From Apostichopus japonicus (Eukaryota; Echinodermata; Holothuroidea; Aspidochirotida; Stichopodidae): a stretch of 64,000 bases of DNA. The stretch lies in the NCBI RefSeq assembly GCF_037975245.1, contig NC_092568.1, forward strand, positions 12,175,501-12,239,500. Direction: 5' to 3'. Both the position numbers and the translations under genes were made by a program. Positions 47,923 to 60,533 of the stretch are shown here, piece after piece (the first letter of the stretch is position 1; each line of letters opens with the position of its first letter). Under the pieces are notes generated by a model, which saw only the letters and a list, made by a program, of their open reading frames with translations, made no database searches and had not been told where the DNA came from.

Positions 47923-50900
47923 AGGCAACACTCGCAGGATGAAGTGTAACCTGCAGAGACTTTTCGTTACAAAGTAGCGTAAATGCAAGTTCTGTATTTG
48001 TTGTACCATGATTGATATTGATAGTTGTAGAGACAGAGCAAAGATATGAAACTAGGAATCGAAATTAGAACTTCCAGTATTGAGATACTGCGTCATTGAT
48101 GCTCTTGTTTATTTTAATTTTCTACTGTACAGTGATTTACCAGTGGGTTTCTAGAATGGGGTGAAGCTGTGAGCAAACATTAAAGAACATTCATGGCCTT
48201 GGGAATGCCAAGTGGATTAAGTTGAGCTCTCTTTCTCTCTCTCTGATCTAGTTTGTACCTTTGTAACAATTGTGTAACTTTGTAACATTTTTGTGGGGTG
48301 GGGGAGGGTTGAGTGGTATATATCTGGTAAGAGATTCTTCAATTGGTGTTCTCTGTGTGCTAAACTATAAATTGAGGTAAAGCTCTCACTCTCTCTCTGA
48401 ACTAGTCAGTACCCTTTTCGGAAAATGTGTGGGATTAGGTCTTTATTGTAAGCGAGACTTTTTGAAATATTCTGGCGTTCGATGGCTAGATGTCTTTTTA
48501 CTAATTTCCGTCAATCACATAAGACAATATTTAAGTCTTTGTCCTTATTGTTGGAACAATTTCATACACATAATTTCATGTAAATACTCAAAAACTTTTG
48601 AAATTGTATTCCTTATTTAATGTTAATATCATCTGTTGAGTTTAAGAGAAGTAAGAAAGTGGCTGCCTCAGTAGCAAAAGAAAAAATGTCTTCACGTATT
48701 CTTCTTTATTTTTACTTTAATGTACTAAGTCAATCAACGAGCATCACCGTAGTCTTTAAAAACCTTGAATTGGTGTCTGACCTAACCTGTACTCTATGAC
48801 AGGGTTGTAACCCCCCTCTAAAGGGAGCCCAGCACCTAATCCCCACCTAGCCCCCCCCCCCCCACCACTAGCCTCAACAATACAATGTACTCGCTGTGGC
48901 GCTGACATATCAACATATAAACAATTATACAAAACAAAAGAATAGTTTGAATTAACGTTGTTAGGATGCACTAGAAACCACATGTACAAGTGGCACGCAT
49001 AGATATAAAAAAAATCATTATGCGTATATTTCGATGGTAGTGAGGTCATGCATCAAACTTCAGTGTTCTCTGCCAACCGAAGTAATCAAACACCAGACAA
49101 TGGTTAATCTTAAGCGTAAAATGTTGATAACATGCCGTGACGTGCGGGGGAGGGGAGAATAAGGCCCCGCCTCCATCGTTCAGACCGAATATAAGCCTAA
49201 CTTATAAAATGCCCCAGAATGCACATTATGACGTTTATACAAGTTGAATGTTTCTTCTGCTTCTGAGAGGACCCTCAGATCCCCCTACATTCGAGTCACA
49301 TTAAACGAGCCCACAGCCACACCCCTCATTGGAATTTTATTGATCCACTTTCAGCCCGTCCATAAAAGTTTATGGCCCTAACAAAAATTAGTCAGTGGAA
49401 ATGGTGACCCAATCCCTCCCCACCCTTAATCGAAATGCTGAGCATGTAGCTTCATACAAATGGGTACCATTTTGGTAGTCCCCAGGGTATAAGTATAATA
49501 CAAACGTATTTAACATTTAGATGCGGTGCGACATATACCGTCTAACAGCGCTTAAAAATTGTTTCAAAAGTTTGCAAAATTTAGCATCATTTGGCTTCTA
49601 AGCACCCTCCATATTAAATATCACAACTTTCGCTTTGTCCACTCAGACCTCAAAGGCTGGGCTACGTCCCGGCTGAAACTCCCCATCTCAGCACCTTGTT
49701 CCTGCCTCAAGATAAGGTTGAGTGAATGTAATCTAGTTGAACTAAGGAAGTTGACCACAGTAAGTGGGGTGTGACGTCATCATTGAGGGTGGTCAATAGC
49801 TTTTACTTTCCTATTGTAATCTTCTTGTTCATTTATCCTTGGAATATGATACCTTTGTCATTTTTGCTTACGTGTGAGTATTTTCATCAAGCAGCTTCTT
49901 CTTTTTTTTAAATTGGTAGAAAAGAAATAATTTCCTCTGTGAATAATTGCGTTATAACATTATAAAGAAACACAACCGAAATAAATTTCAGCTGAATTGG
50001 TTTCCCATTAAACATGGCAACATAATCATTTTTTAACATTTCCACCTCAGGTATATTACATTACTTCCAAGCGAAGTATGCAAATATATTTGTAGGTCGT
50101 TTATGACAGTCTCTCGGTTTGTAGTCATCCTCATTGTTTCAATTACTCATTTCCTTTGTGGATGGAGTGGTTCCTGTTCAACAGGGTAATCAACACCTCC
50201 CACCCCTCCCCTCCCGTTCCATCCCTACATCTTGAAGATATCATGGGCTTCGTATGAAACAATGCTGCAAATTAAGTTGATTCTAAACATAGGTTACAAA
50301 GATGACAATGGAGATGCATTTATTTGTGAAACATTTTAATCAAGAAATAATTATTAGTTCATTTTTTACTACTATTTTGGTAAAACTAACAAAGGTTTTC
50401 TTTGAAAGAATATGTTCGGATTTAAATTTTGTTTTCAAAACTTAATCAGGAATAGAGAAATCAACTAATCAAATTGATCTGTTATTAAATTCCACCATTT
50501 GTGGATTAGTAAAAAAGGTAAAAAATCTTGTGTCATCCAATTACAATATGATATAATTCCTCCTCTCTGTAAAATACAACATCCCACTTTGTATTATACA
50601 TTCAACAAACATTACTGTTATGAATATTATTACAGAATATTATTATAGAAAGACACACTTGGAGGAAATGATTATCCTATTAATGACTCACTACCTTCAA
50701 TGCTGGCTCACACCCCTACACTTCTTCCTGGGATTTCATTTCAGAGGAAAATGGAGTTATGTTCTTTGATATGGGTAAGTGCGTCAATTATGAGCCCACC
50801 ATGCTATTAAGTACTATATGATTAAGTTACTTAATTATGTAACTCACTAATCTAACTTCTAAGCCTTATCCTATGCTACAATAATGTCTAAGCTAGGGGA

Positions 50901-51062
50901 CTGGACCAAATTCTAAGTTTGTTTCACCAAAATGTTACTTTAACTTTCGTATTCATTTTCGAACGTTGGAAGGATATTTAGATGCAGTTAAACTTTTGTT
51001 GGGTTGATCCAGGCGTCTGTCGTGTGTATACTTCCTGATTTATAAACAATTGACATCGTTAT
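47923..51062. other. No gene recognised, except one possible micro-exon
   Basis: Mostly AT-rich spacer with short simple repeats, for example (CT)n near 48230-48245 and 48388-48400, and poly-C near 48848-48862. At 50745-50774 a 30-nt stretch is bounded by a good acceptor (GGATTTCATTTCAG) and donor (GTAAGT). It would encode EENGVMFFDM in phase 1 on both sides, like the micro-exon gene. It has no counterpart in copies A-D. Confidence 0.3.
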
Positions 51063-51063
51063 G

Positions 51064-51528
51064 TACGGAAGCGTAGAACAAACATGTCAATTGACATTTG
51101 ATGAGATGCATTAACTCGTGAAAATGGCAAAATCTGAAATTGACGTTTTGTCTACATCATACCAACGCATCAAACTTGCAAACATCTGATAACTTAACGT
51201 TTCGACTACATCATACCATATCATCAAAGTGACAAATATCTGATAATTTACGTTTTGTCGAGAACTCGAAATGTAACTCTTCAAAATGACAAAAATCGGA
51301 AAGTTGACGATTTTTGACATTTTGATGATTTGGCATCATGTCATCGAAAGGTCACTTTGTATAGTTTTGTCTAAATGAAGAGTTGATGAATCGCAACAAA
51401 ACGTCAATTGTCAGATTTTCGACATTTTGAAGATTTAGGAAGTATCGTCAAAACGTCAATTTTCAACTTCTTGCCAGTTTTACGTCTCATCAAAGCGTCA
51501 ATTTACATGTCGTTTATACGCTTCCGTA
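51064..51528. mobile_element. Fold-back MITE with TA target duplication
   Basis: The ends are CGGAAGCGTA... and ...TACGCTTCCG, flanked on both sides by TA. The inverted similarity extends about 45 bp, through the ACATGT and TTTGATGAGA segments. The interior holds many small repeats of ACGTTTTG and CATCAAA types in both orientations, so the whole 465 bp could fold on itself. TA flanks suggest a Tc1/mariner-type transposase in trans. No coding frame. Confidence 0.7.
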
Positions 51529-52290
51529 GTTACGCAAGCACTTTTCCAGTATTATTGTTCAGTTGATGTTGATCTGCCGTTTTGTATATATATGTCGCTT
51601 ACTTTTATTAAGTCTTTCATGTCCAATGCATGGCAAATGAACGACGCATGTTACACAAGTGTGTGTCGATAATCATTAATACAAATAACATTACTGATCG
51701 ATGTCGTGCAAGGTACGGTACCTAATCGTTTAGAACATTGACCACAGTAGTACTACTACTAGTACAGACTGGTAGAAGACGAAACGCAGTTACTGAAGGC
51801 GAGAGTTCGTAAGTTCTGTCGTTAATAAGAGGATATATCCTCACAGTCATATTTCAAATGTTACATTCGGGCTGTTGCCCTTATCTAGTAGTAATATAAT
51901 TACTTAGTTATTCTGTTCACTTGTGTCAGGCCATTGCAGTAGTCATCGTAGTAATACTAGAATTATTAGTAACCTAAGGCTAGGCTAGTCTTGGTAGACC
52001 GAAATTAACTGTGAAAAGCAACTGCTGGAATACAATCACGAAATAATACACAATTTCCCATACTTAGGTGTTCTAGAAGCATTGGTCCTGTGGAAAAATG
52101 TTTTCTGAATTATGCTTGAGATTTTCATTTGAGGCATAGACACTTGTATTGTCCTCAAGTATTGACTCTAGTTTCAGGCTTCATAATGTGCATGGAACAT
52201 TACAATTACAACGTAAAACTAGTCTGCCTTGCCTATTACATTTTCAGGAAAAAGATCGTTTGGATTAAAGGTCATCAAAGATATACTATG
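51529..52290 (+). other. Upstream region of the cystatin gene
   Basis: No coding exon. An acceptor-like TTACATTTTCAG ends at 52248, just before the cystatin start, so a 5' UTR intron is possible, with a donor candidate at GAGAGTTCGTAAGTTC near 51810. No TATA box was recognised. Confidence 0.3.
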
Positions 52291-55200
52291 ATGGAATTGA
52301 AGAGTGTACTCATAGTAGGTCTACTGAGCATTGTTGCTACTGTCCCAGTCATGGCAAGTATGCTAGGTGGTTACAAGACTGTTGATCCATCTGATGGAGG
52401 CGTGCAGCGGGCAGTCACATTTGCAGTTTCAGAAATGAACATGAAGAGTCCCAGGGCCTATCACATGAAGTCTACAAAAATCGTTGATGCATCAGTTCAG
52501 GTTAGTAGTGAATACAAGAATATGAGCTTGAATGATGTTTGAAGATCACAACATTCACATGTTTTGGTAGCCATATTTGTGGCAACATTTGCTGATGTGG
52601 TTGGATCCATAACCTGACCTAATGGTAAATCCAATCATGTTTGCAACTTGTTGTATCATGTTGTTAAGATCGTAAACCAGCAATAGAAGAAATTTAGATC
52701 GGTGCATTTGTCATTATTTTCTTGTACATCAGTTTGAAGACACAATGCAATTGTTCACTTTGTCCAGTATGATACACTGATAATAATTAGAACAAATACT
52801 AACAAATTATGATTCAGATATGGTTTGAAGTTGGTTAAATATGGTTTGCATCTCTGGTTCTCATACCACAGGTGGTATCTGGCAAGAATTACCGTGTTAA
52901 GTTTGAGGTAGGGGTGAAACAGTGTCAGAAGAATGGACCAGTTCCAGAAAATCTGAAAGACTGTGAGCTCGTGGAGGGAAACAAGGTAAGTAGAAGTGGA
53001 ACTATCTGGATGTGACAATGAAAGGAAACTTCATGGTTATCAGGGAGAGGGTTTGACAAGGTCAGAAGGTTCCCAAGTTTGAACAAACATCTCCTGTTTT
53101 TGTGGAATGGATGTAAGGGATAAAAACACCAACGCAAATGTAACGTTAACAATGCAATTGTTGTCCGAAGACTGCACCAACTTATAAAGAACTTTGAATG
53201 TAGATTGTGACACAGTTCAAGTCAGTTGTTGCATAAATAAGAAAGAGAGATCACCATTTGGATGTGTATAACTTTAGTCTATCAGTTGTATTTATAAGGA
53301 AGCTGTGTTTTGTTATTAGTAGATACAAACAGGATACGTCCCCATCCATGCCTACCCCTTCCTACTCTTGTTTCTTGACCACACAAATAACTGTCAAATC
53401 ACTGCAAACCAAGTCGGATGCTGTAACTGTCTTGGATGAAACAAGGATATTATGGCTGATTTTGTTAATTAAAAAGTACTTTGTAAGGGAACAGAACTTT
53501 CATGCCATTAAAACTACTGACAGTGAACATTTTGTGGATGGAGCTTGGATACAGATGACGAGTAATTGGGAATAATTTGCTGTTCAAATTTTTTGTGCAT
53601 AACAGTTTTGAAGGCTCTAAAGTTGTTTCTGAAAGAATCCTATATGTTCCTGTGTAAAATAATACAGCTATACATCTCATAGTTGTACAGCTAAACAGCT
53701 ATACAGCTATACATGTAAAATAATACAGCTATACATCTTTGGACTTGTACAGTAATTTGACCATTTTTCATAGCATTTTGTTGCAATACCGGATAAATTA
53801 TTCCCTGAGCAACTAGTTCTGTGAATGATTCTGTTACAACTTAGGAGTAAGAACTATGTGTACTGTATGAATATCAGTTTATTCTAATCCTACCATGATT
53901 CCTTGTATTTGTCTGTCGGACTGATCAAATGAAATTTATTCGACTGGGGGAAATGAGATCTTGAGCAGGCACTGCATCTAACTAGTGACACTCAAGTGAA
54001 GTCTTGTACCGATGGCATTCAAGTGCTACTAATCATATCCTTCATAGGCTAACACTGGTATTAACTCAACTGAAAACTGTCTTCTTTGTCGTAAATATGT
54101 CTTTAACTTGGAGTATAAATTCTAGCCACTAAGTACACTTGATGCCAAGCTTTCAGTTGGCCTTGTAATAACTAATAAGTTGTAAGATTGGTTTCATACT
54201 GAACATTTATCTCACTTGACAGACAGAGTTGCTTTCCCCTTTCTGTATTAAGTGAAAGCTAGTCTGTTGTGGTGCGTGTCTTACCTGCCTGCATGTAAGT
54301 TTAAGCTTCACTCGTCATTGATTTGTGCATTGCAGTTTATGTTGTTCAGTGTTGCTGGTACAAGATACTCCAAGGGCAGATGTACAATTGATATCAATGT
54401 AAACTGTGTCTGAGTTAAATGGGTTCTTTCCATCTACAACCTGTCTCTTTTCCTAAATTTGCTTTCCATTGCACAACCAAACCAAACTCTACACCTCTCT
54501 GCTCTCTTGTCATACAGGTCAACATCTATATATGGCAATTTGTGTTGATTTTTAAATGAAGGTTGTAATGGCGATTTATGTTGCACCGTAAGCCTTGCAA
54601 AGTTTTACAGATGACTGCTGCATTTTGACTCCCATGCTGAAAGCAAACGGAATCATTGCGGTCGTGATGCCATGTGCGAGTGTGTGTGTATCTGACACTT
54701 TGGCTAGTAAACACGATAACTCAATATTCTTAAGTTGGATGAAGTTCAAACTTTATGTATAGATGCACCATATTGAGTCCTCGGCTGCTATTTTTTGGGG
54801 GCAAGGATGATAGGTTGTACTAGTTCACTAGAGGTCAAAGTGTGAAAACCTTGTAAAAACGATAACTTAATATTCTAAAGTTGGAAGAACTTTACACTTG
54901 TATGTACATGCACAGTAGTGAGTTTGATGTTGCTATTGTGTTTGCTTGGGATCAAAGGTCATACTAGGTCACCAGAGGTAAAACTGAAATCCTTGTAAAC
55001 ATGATAATTCAAGAAGTACATCTTCCTTGAACTTCATATTTAGTATTTAGATCGAGTTAGGTGAGTGCAAGAATCCTATCGAAATTGATAGGGGTCAAAT
55101 GAGGTCAACAGGTTTCAAAGTTTGAAAAATCTTTTATCCAAATTTATCCAAGTTTAAGAACTGTAAACATGCTTGATGATATTCCGTTTGTCATGACTTT

Positions 55201-55303
55201 CTCTTTTGTGTCTCAACAGAAAAAGATCTGTGAAGTTGTCGTCTGGGAAAAGTTGTGGTTGAATTGGAAAAAACTGACATCTTCTCAGTGCAGTGATGCG
55301 TAA
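52291..55303 (+). CDS. Type 2 cystatin (secreted cysteine-protease inhibitor)
   Basis: Three exons: 52291-52500, 52872-52985 and 55220-55303 (stop TAA), with both introns phase 0; 135 residues. An N-terminal signal peptide (MELKSVLIVGLLSIVATVPV, cleavage near VMA) precedes mature protein starting SMLGGYKTVD. The cystatin inhibitory elements are present: the N-terminal Gly pair (LGG), the first hairpin Q-V-V-S-G at the exon 1/2 junction (QxVxG motif), and a Trp-containing second hairpin region (EKLWLNW) where many cystatins have Pro-Trp. Four Cys (KQCQ, KDCE, KICE, SQCS) fit the two type 2 disulfides. The intron directly after the Gln of QxVxG matches the position in vertebrate type 2 cystatins. 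The inhibitor would act outside the cell or in vesicles on papain-like cathepsins. An ATG at 52288, one codon earlier, is equally possible. A longer open frame upstream (from 52129) is rejected because it would bury the signal peptide. Confidence 0.93.
53658..53750. repeat. Short tandem repeat in cystatin intron 2
   Basis: Repeated ACAGCTATACA units, with AAAATAATACAGCTATACAT present twice about 56 bases apart. Confidence 0.7.
54707..55135. repeat. Tandem repeat, about 145-bp unit, in cystatin intron 2
   Basis: Three diverged units start at GTAAACACGATAACTC (54707), GTAAAAACGATAACTT (54853) and GTAAACATGATAATTC (54995). Each contains an AGGTCA-rich second half. Confidence 0.7.
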
Positions 55304-55472
55304 ACAAGAAATTACCTGTATGGTGTACCATCCTCCTTGCAATAATAGATTTAGATCTACAAAGGCCCACAAAATAGTATTAAATTGAACATGTACATGT
55401 ATGTATTTATAGTAAAGTAGTGCTTTAAGTTGTGGAATGGTAGAGAGAAGTAGATAGATTTATTAGAAATGT

Positions 55473-55478
55473 AATAAA
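55473..55478 (+). terminator. Polyadenylation signal of the cystatin gene
   Basis: AATAAA lies 170 bases after the stop codon and gives a short 3' UTR. Confidence 0.6.
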
Positions 55479-55549
55479 AATATATTTGTTTACAAGTGGC
55501 AGTAACAAAGGACCTCAAATGAGGTTACAATCAGAAGCAGTTGGATCCC

Positions 55550-55623
55550 ATGAAAATAAATGCAAACTGCGTAAACGACAAACATTGTTTTGAAGAAGAA
55601 GACAACTGTCGTTGGATTCTGAG
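55550..55623 (+). CDS. Candidate small Cys-containing first exon
   Basis: From the ATG at 55550 the frame runs 24 codons plus two bases to a strong donor (GAG then GTAAGT). The peptide includes NCVNDKHCFEEEDNCRW with Cys spacing C-x5-C-x6-C. No signal peptide or next exon is seen, and it may be chance. Confidence 0.18.
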
Positions 55624-56745
55624 GTAAGTTACTTTAAAACTTGTAATGTGAAAAAAAAAACATTGGATTGTAAACAAAACACTTAAAATGGACACAGATT
55701 TTCTTCACTCCTTACATGCTCTACCAAGCCTAGCGCAACCAGGTAACCTGGTAGCACAGTGTATTCTCTTGGCAATCAGTCCATTCTGGACTACCACCCT
55801 CCTTCTCCTTGTCATTCTACCACTTAGAGCATCTAGAGCACATAACAAGAGAAGAAAATTCTGATCTCAAAAAATTCTACCGTTAGTAGTAAAACGTCTG
55901 AGCCTTTGGAAGGATCTACGTCATCTTATTCACCAGAAGTACATCTCCACACCGAGATTGGAGGAGTATCATTTCCTTTTCAGCCATTTTGGGGAACCTT
56001 ATGTTACCTTAGGCTTTGCCTGTTTGTCACACCTAAAATGGACCCATTTTTATTGCAACGATTTTATCTTGACTAGCAGTTGTTGAAAAGTATAGTACAT
56101 GGGTATCATTTCTGATATATATCTACAGTACTATAGCTACAATGGAGCAAATTTGAAGATGTAGCCTGGTAAAATGTTAACAAGTTTTGGCCTATAATTT
56201 TAAGGTATTTTGTTGCATATCTTGGGATGCTATTGGTCAACATTGTGTTTATTTTTATTTGTTTTACTCAGCAAACTGGTGACAGAGTTTTTCTAACCTC
56301 TATGAAGAGCCTAGTGAGCCCAATGTTTAGTTATTAGTTTGACCTGACATGAAATAAATGTAAAATAAAACAACGGCTCTTATAAATATTTAAAGCATTT
56401 ATCACATACAATTTTTGTTAATGCCAGTTTTATTGTTTTTACTGATAATGAGGTGTATTATATGTTGCAATTCAATAGCTGGATAACGTGACCAGCAAAC
56501 AGCAGGAAACTTCAAAGGTTTTACACTTTGTGGTTCCTTACTGGAAGCCAATGAACCTATGCAGTCAGGTCGGCATGTGTGTGGGTGTGTGTGTGTCAGT
56601 CTGTGACACTTACTTGTGTCTGTGATACGTCAACAACAGAGTGATGGATATTTGTCTTACCTTCTGTGTAGATGTATTATAAGTGAGGAGGTGTGCCCTA
56701 TCCTTTATGAATATTAATGAGGTTATGAAGTCAAATGTTAAAACA
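55624..56745. other. No gene recognised
   Basis: Non-coding spacer after the cystatin gene. A (TG)n-rich stretch lies near 56577-56600. Confidence 0.4.
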
Positions 56746-57300
56746 TTTACAACGCAATAACTCTGCAACGTGAAGTTGGATTTGTATACAGTTGTTAACT
56801 AATAGCTGGTACATGTAGGCCTTATTTTTATTTTGACCATCTGGACCCCCAAAAAGTCAGGACCCATATTTGGGCTGGGTTTGCCCAAATTTTGTTTCCA
56901 CCTTAAATGCATTTTGGGACATATTCTTTGGGCCAGAATTTGTGTGGCCCAATATTTTTGGGACCATTTGGGCTCACAGTTTCTTTACATTGCAATAACT
57001 CTGCAAATGTCAGTCGGATTGTAGCCAAACTTGGTATACAGTTGTTGGTTAATAGCTGGTACTTGTAGGCTTAAAGTTTTTGTGACCATCAGTGGGCCCA
57101 ATTTTATTTCATTATGCATTTTGGGACACATTTTTTGGACCCGAATATCTGGGGTTTAATATTTTTGGGACCAAGATTTTATCGGGCTAAATTTCTGGGG
57201 AGTAGCCAAAATTTTAAAGCTGCAATAACACAACCCTAAATCAGATTGTATCCAAACTTGGAATACAGTTGGTTAATAACTGGTACATGTAGGCATAAAT
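56746..57300. repeat. Tandem repeat, about 230-bp unit
   Basis: Three diverged units each begin with a GCAATAACTCTGCAA-type segment (56746, 56983, 57211) followed by a shared TATACAGTTG...TAGCTGGTAC...TGTAGGC segment. Confidence 0.75.
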
Positions 57301-57848
57301 ATTATGATATAGGGTAATGAAATACACAACACTCTACTCTTCCACTAAGCAAGGTACAATGGTGCCGGTTAGGCTCTTGTTGTTGATGTTTACAACAAAA
57401 AATTGATAAAAACTTCTTTTGACTGTATTAGATTGTGTATGTGTCTGCCATGGTGTTTGTCAGCATGAGACTTTTATTTCATAATAGAACAAGGTCTAGT
57501 TTTTAATCTTCTATCAAACTTAAAAGTCAGTAAATAAAGTATAGCAATTATTATCTCTTATGTGCATTAATATGTGTGAGAATTAAATTGATACACAAGT
57601 ACATCTGTAGTTTATCGTAGCCAGTATTGGCATATTATCTTCCATATTAGATTTAAAAATGTTGTCTTTCAAATGCTTTGCATGATCCAGAGGAAAATAT
57701 GAAATAAATGCGAGACAATGTCAGTTTTCTTATTTTAACTTTCGTTCTTCTGGAATAAACTAATTTGCAGTAGTGTTACAACTTTCAAGTTCGTGTGTTG
57801 CATGTAACACAACCAAGCTTTGAAAGGCTGCAGGGTGAACACATGTAA
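57301..57848. other. No gene recognised
   Basis: AT-rich spacer; nothing supported. Confidence 0.4.
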
Positions 57849-58410
57849 TATTGCAGGGGCGGATGCAGGATTTTTGACAGGGGGGGGTCTGACTGGTCCA
57901 GCCGCGCCTGATCGAAAGACTATCTAAGCGAAGCGCCACCATCGGTTGGCGCGGAGCGTACCAGAAATTTTTTGGCTTTACAAACCCCCCCAGATGGACG
58001 GAAACGGCACTTCACGAGTATTCTAAGCTGCATGTACCTAGCCTGAAAATATGGATCTCATGTCTGCAATTTCTCAATTGATGAGAAAAAAACAATCTAT
58101 GAAATATGGTAATACATATCAGATGAGTTGAGATGATACAAAAATCATAATGCCTTTAGCCACCAATCTCCCTCCCGTTCCGTCACCCGGCTGTTTGATG
58201 CAGGGCCGGATCCGGGATTCTGGAAGGGTGAGGGGTTGGCCTCCAGTGATCCTAGGGTCTAAGGGGAGAAGGTTTCCCTCAATCCATTGTGAAATTCTTG
58301 GACATTTAAGTACAACAGGGAACCCCCTTCAATTAAGCTATTCAAAGCACCTACAAAAACTCACTCGAAATGTATTTGCATCAGTACGAGTTAGCTTTAT
58401 TGATGATCTA

Positions 58411-58623
58411 TTCATGGTAGATTGGAGAGAACAAACGCCGTGGATGTTTCTCAATGAACTTTCGGACCACTTCGTCAGTGTCGATAGGAGTGTTATAATA
58501 CGTGTTCATGAGAACAAGAGCTGTGAGACGTTCCTTGCCCATTGTTGATCGGAGAACAGTTTTATGCCTTCTCACCGCAGAAACCGATCTCTCATGAAGA
58601 ATTCGTCGGCGCATCCTATGCAG
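58411..58623 (-). pseudogene. hAT transposase, C-terminal dimerisation region (remnant)
   Basis: On the minus strand the frame reads through ERSVSAVRRHKTVLRSTMG and then KERLTALVLMN, and ends with a stop at 58408-58410. This matches the hATC dimerisation pattern (ERSFSALRRLK...LRSTM...RL..L.L). The part upstream is cut by the nested element starting at 58624, and the N-terminal two-thirds of the transposase is not found. The open frame on the + strand here (58150-58548) is a shadow. Confidence 0.65.
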
Positions 58624-60533
58624 CAGGGACGTAGCCAGGGGGGAGCAGGGGGAGCGACTGCTCCCTCCTTTCAGTGTCGATTTTTTTTTTTTTTTAAACT
58701 GTCGTTTTTTTAGCATGGTATTTTGTCAGTGCTCTTTTGATCTTGAATACTCGTCAGCTCCGTTAACTCGATTGTAATCGTAGTAACATTCACGACTACT
58801 GATTCAACTACTTACTTAGTTTGGCAGATGCAATTAGCTAAATTTAGCTTATAGCCAATTACAAGCCTACAGTTGGCCACTGCGTTATAAAATACATATT
58901 GCCTACCTAACCGCACTCTATGGAATGTCACGAACTGTATGCACAACAACGTCGACAACGTTCGTTCAATGAGTCGTCCTAAGTTGTTGCACGAACAGCA
59001 TGTTATGGAGCTAAGCTAGCAATCGTACGTGATACGCACTTCCTATAAATAATTATTACACTGCTAATACACTGCGATAACGATATTTGTTTTTAGGCCA
59101 CTGCATATCTGGCTGTATTACAAAATATGAAAGTTTATATTGTCCATCAGTTAAGTTCGTCAAATGTATTCAAGTCCAGACATTGGACAATAAACAAGAA
59201 TCATCCTACTGGAAAACTTGTAAAAGAGCACTATGTTTGTCTTTCTGATATATTATGTAAAAGAACATGTAAAAGAATTTAACCAGGAAACAAAATCTGC
59301 TGGTACTGATATCATATGATCAGGGCGTAGCCAGTATGTAGCACGATAGTTTCATTCAACACTCTACTCGCCGAAAAAGACTATAGGATCCGATCTTGTC
59401 AGTTTTTTAACATGTAGTTAAGAACCCGTTTACGCAGGTAATATTTCAGGTGAGAAAACACTTGAGAAAGTTGCATCAGATGGCAATCGTCGGATAGCTC
59501 TCGCCTTCTCTTATTAGGCTAACTTAAACATTTAATAGCTACAGTTGTATCAAATACATTTCTGGACTATCTTTGTATCTACAAGTATCAGAAGTTGAAA
59601 AGTAAGACTACTCTGTACATGTACCTTCAAGAGCGGCGGAACCGGGGGGCACAGGGGGCAAGTGCCCCCACTTTTCCTCAGGTTAAAAATGTGCCCTTTT
59701 TCTACATAAAACGTGTACTCTTGGTCACCTTATTAGGTCAGCGATATTTCAGTAAGAGATCTAATCCTAATTTAGAACTATCAGGGGCAGATAAAATTTT
59801 AGTTGAGAACATTCCACAGTCAAATAAGCCTATCGTTGATTAACAGACTTTATATGTATAGAGCTGCAGCACTTTGTTGCCTGTTGTTGTCACGATCGGC
59901 GTGCCAAGTTCCAAAACAGCCTTTTCGATAAACATTTACTAGCTACAGTTGTATCAAAGACAAATACTGGCTATGGTTGTTTCAAAGACATTTCTGGCCT
60001 GTCTTTGTATCTACAAGTATCAGAAGTTGAAAAGTAAGACTGCTTAGACGGGTGGGGGGGGGGGGGCGTTGATGGAGTGATGTGTATACGCAAATAAGAT
60101 AATACAATAAGATTTATAAAGGGTACTAAATATCAGGCTGCATCAGTCCAATCGAATTTCTGCAAAGTGCCCTTTGACGTCGGTGCCCCCCCCCCCCCCA
60201 GATTAAAAGTGCTTCCGCCGCCCTTGTGTAACTTGCTAATTTTAATACATTATGTATTATTGAATTACGTACTATTTTAACTCGTTTGTTTTTGGGTTTA
60301 AAAGTGATATTGAATGAGGTGTCTCAAGTTAGCAAGAGGCCAGGGAACCAGAATGAACACTAGGGAAGGGCCGTTTCCGGCCATCTGGGGGGTTTGTAAA
60401 ACCAAAAATGTTTCTTGTACGCTCCGCGCCAACCGATGGTGGCGCTCCGCTCAGATAGTCGTGCCTACAACTTTGAAAATCCATATCAATCGCAAAAAGT
60501 GCTCCCCCTTTCAAATTCCTGGCTACGTCGCTG
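58624..60533. mobile_element. Nested hAT-like element
   Basis: Starts CAGGGACGTAGCCAGG and ends CCTGGCTACGTCGCTG, an inverted pair. The 8-bp flanks CTATGCAG and TTATGCAG differ at one base and fit the 8-bp target duplication of hAT elements. It contains the family segment (TTTCCGGCCATCTGGGGGG and GCGCCAACCGATGGTGGCGC) near 60372-60447. Confidence 0.6.
59628..60226. mobile_element. Inner MITE with internal duplication
   Basis: Ends CAAGAGCGGCGGAA and TTCCGCCGCCCTTG. Part of the sequence just outside the left end (about 59535-59610) is repeated inside at 59939-60030, so the order of events is complex. No coding capacity. Confidence 0.45.

Noticed and set aside
52129..52290. Longer N-terminus for the cystatin
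   Set aside because: The extension would place 54 residues before a clear signal peptide and crosses a likely splice acceptor at 52248.
58150..58548. 132-codon + strand open frame
   Set aside because: It is antisense to the recognisable hAT transposase remnant on the minus strand.
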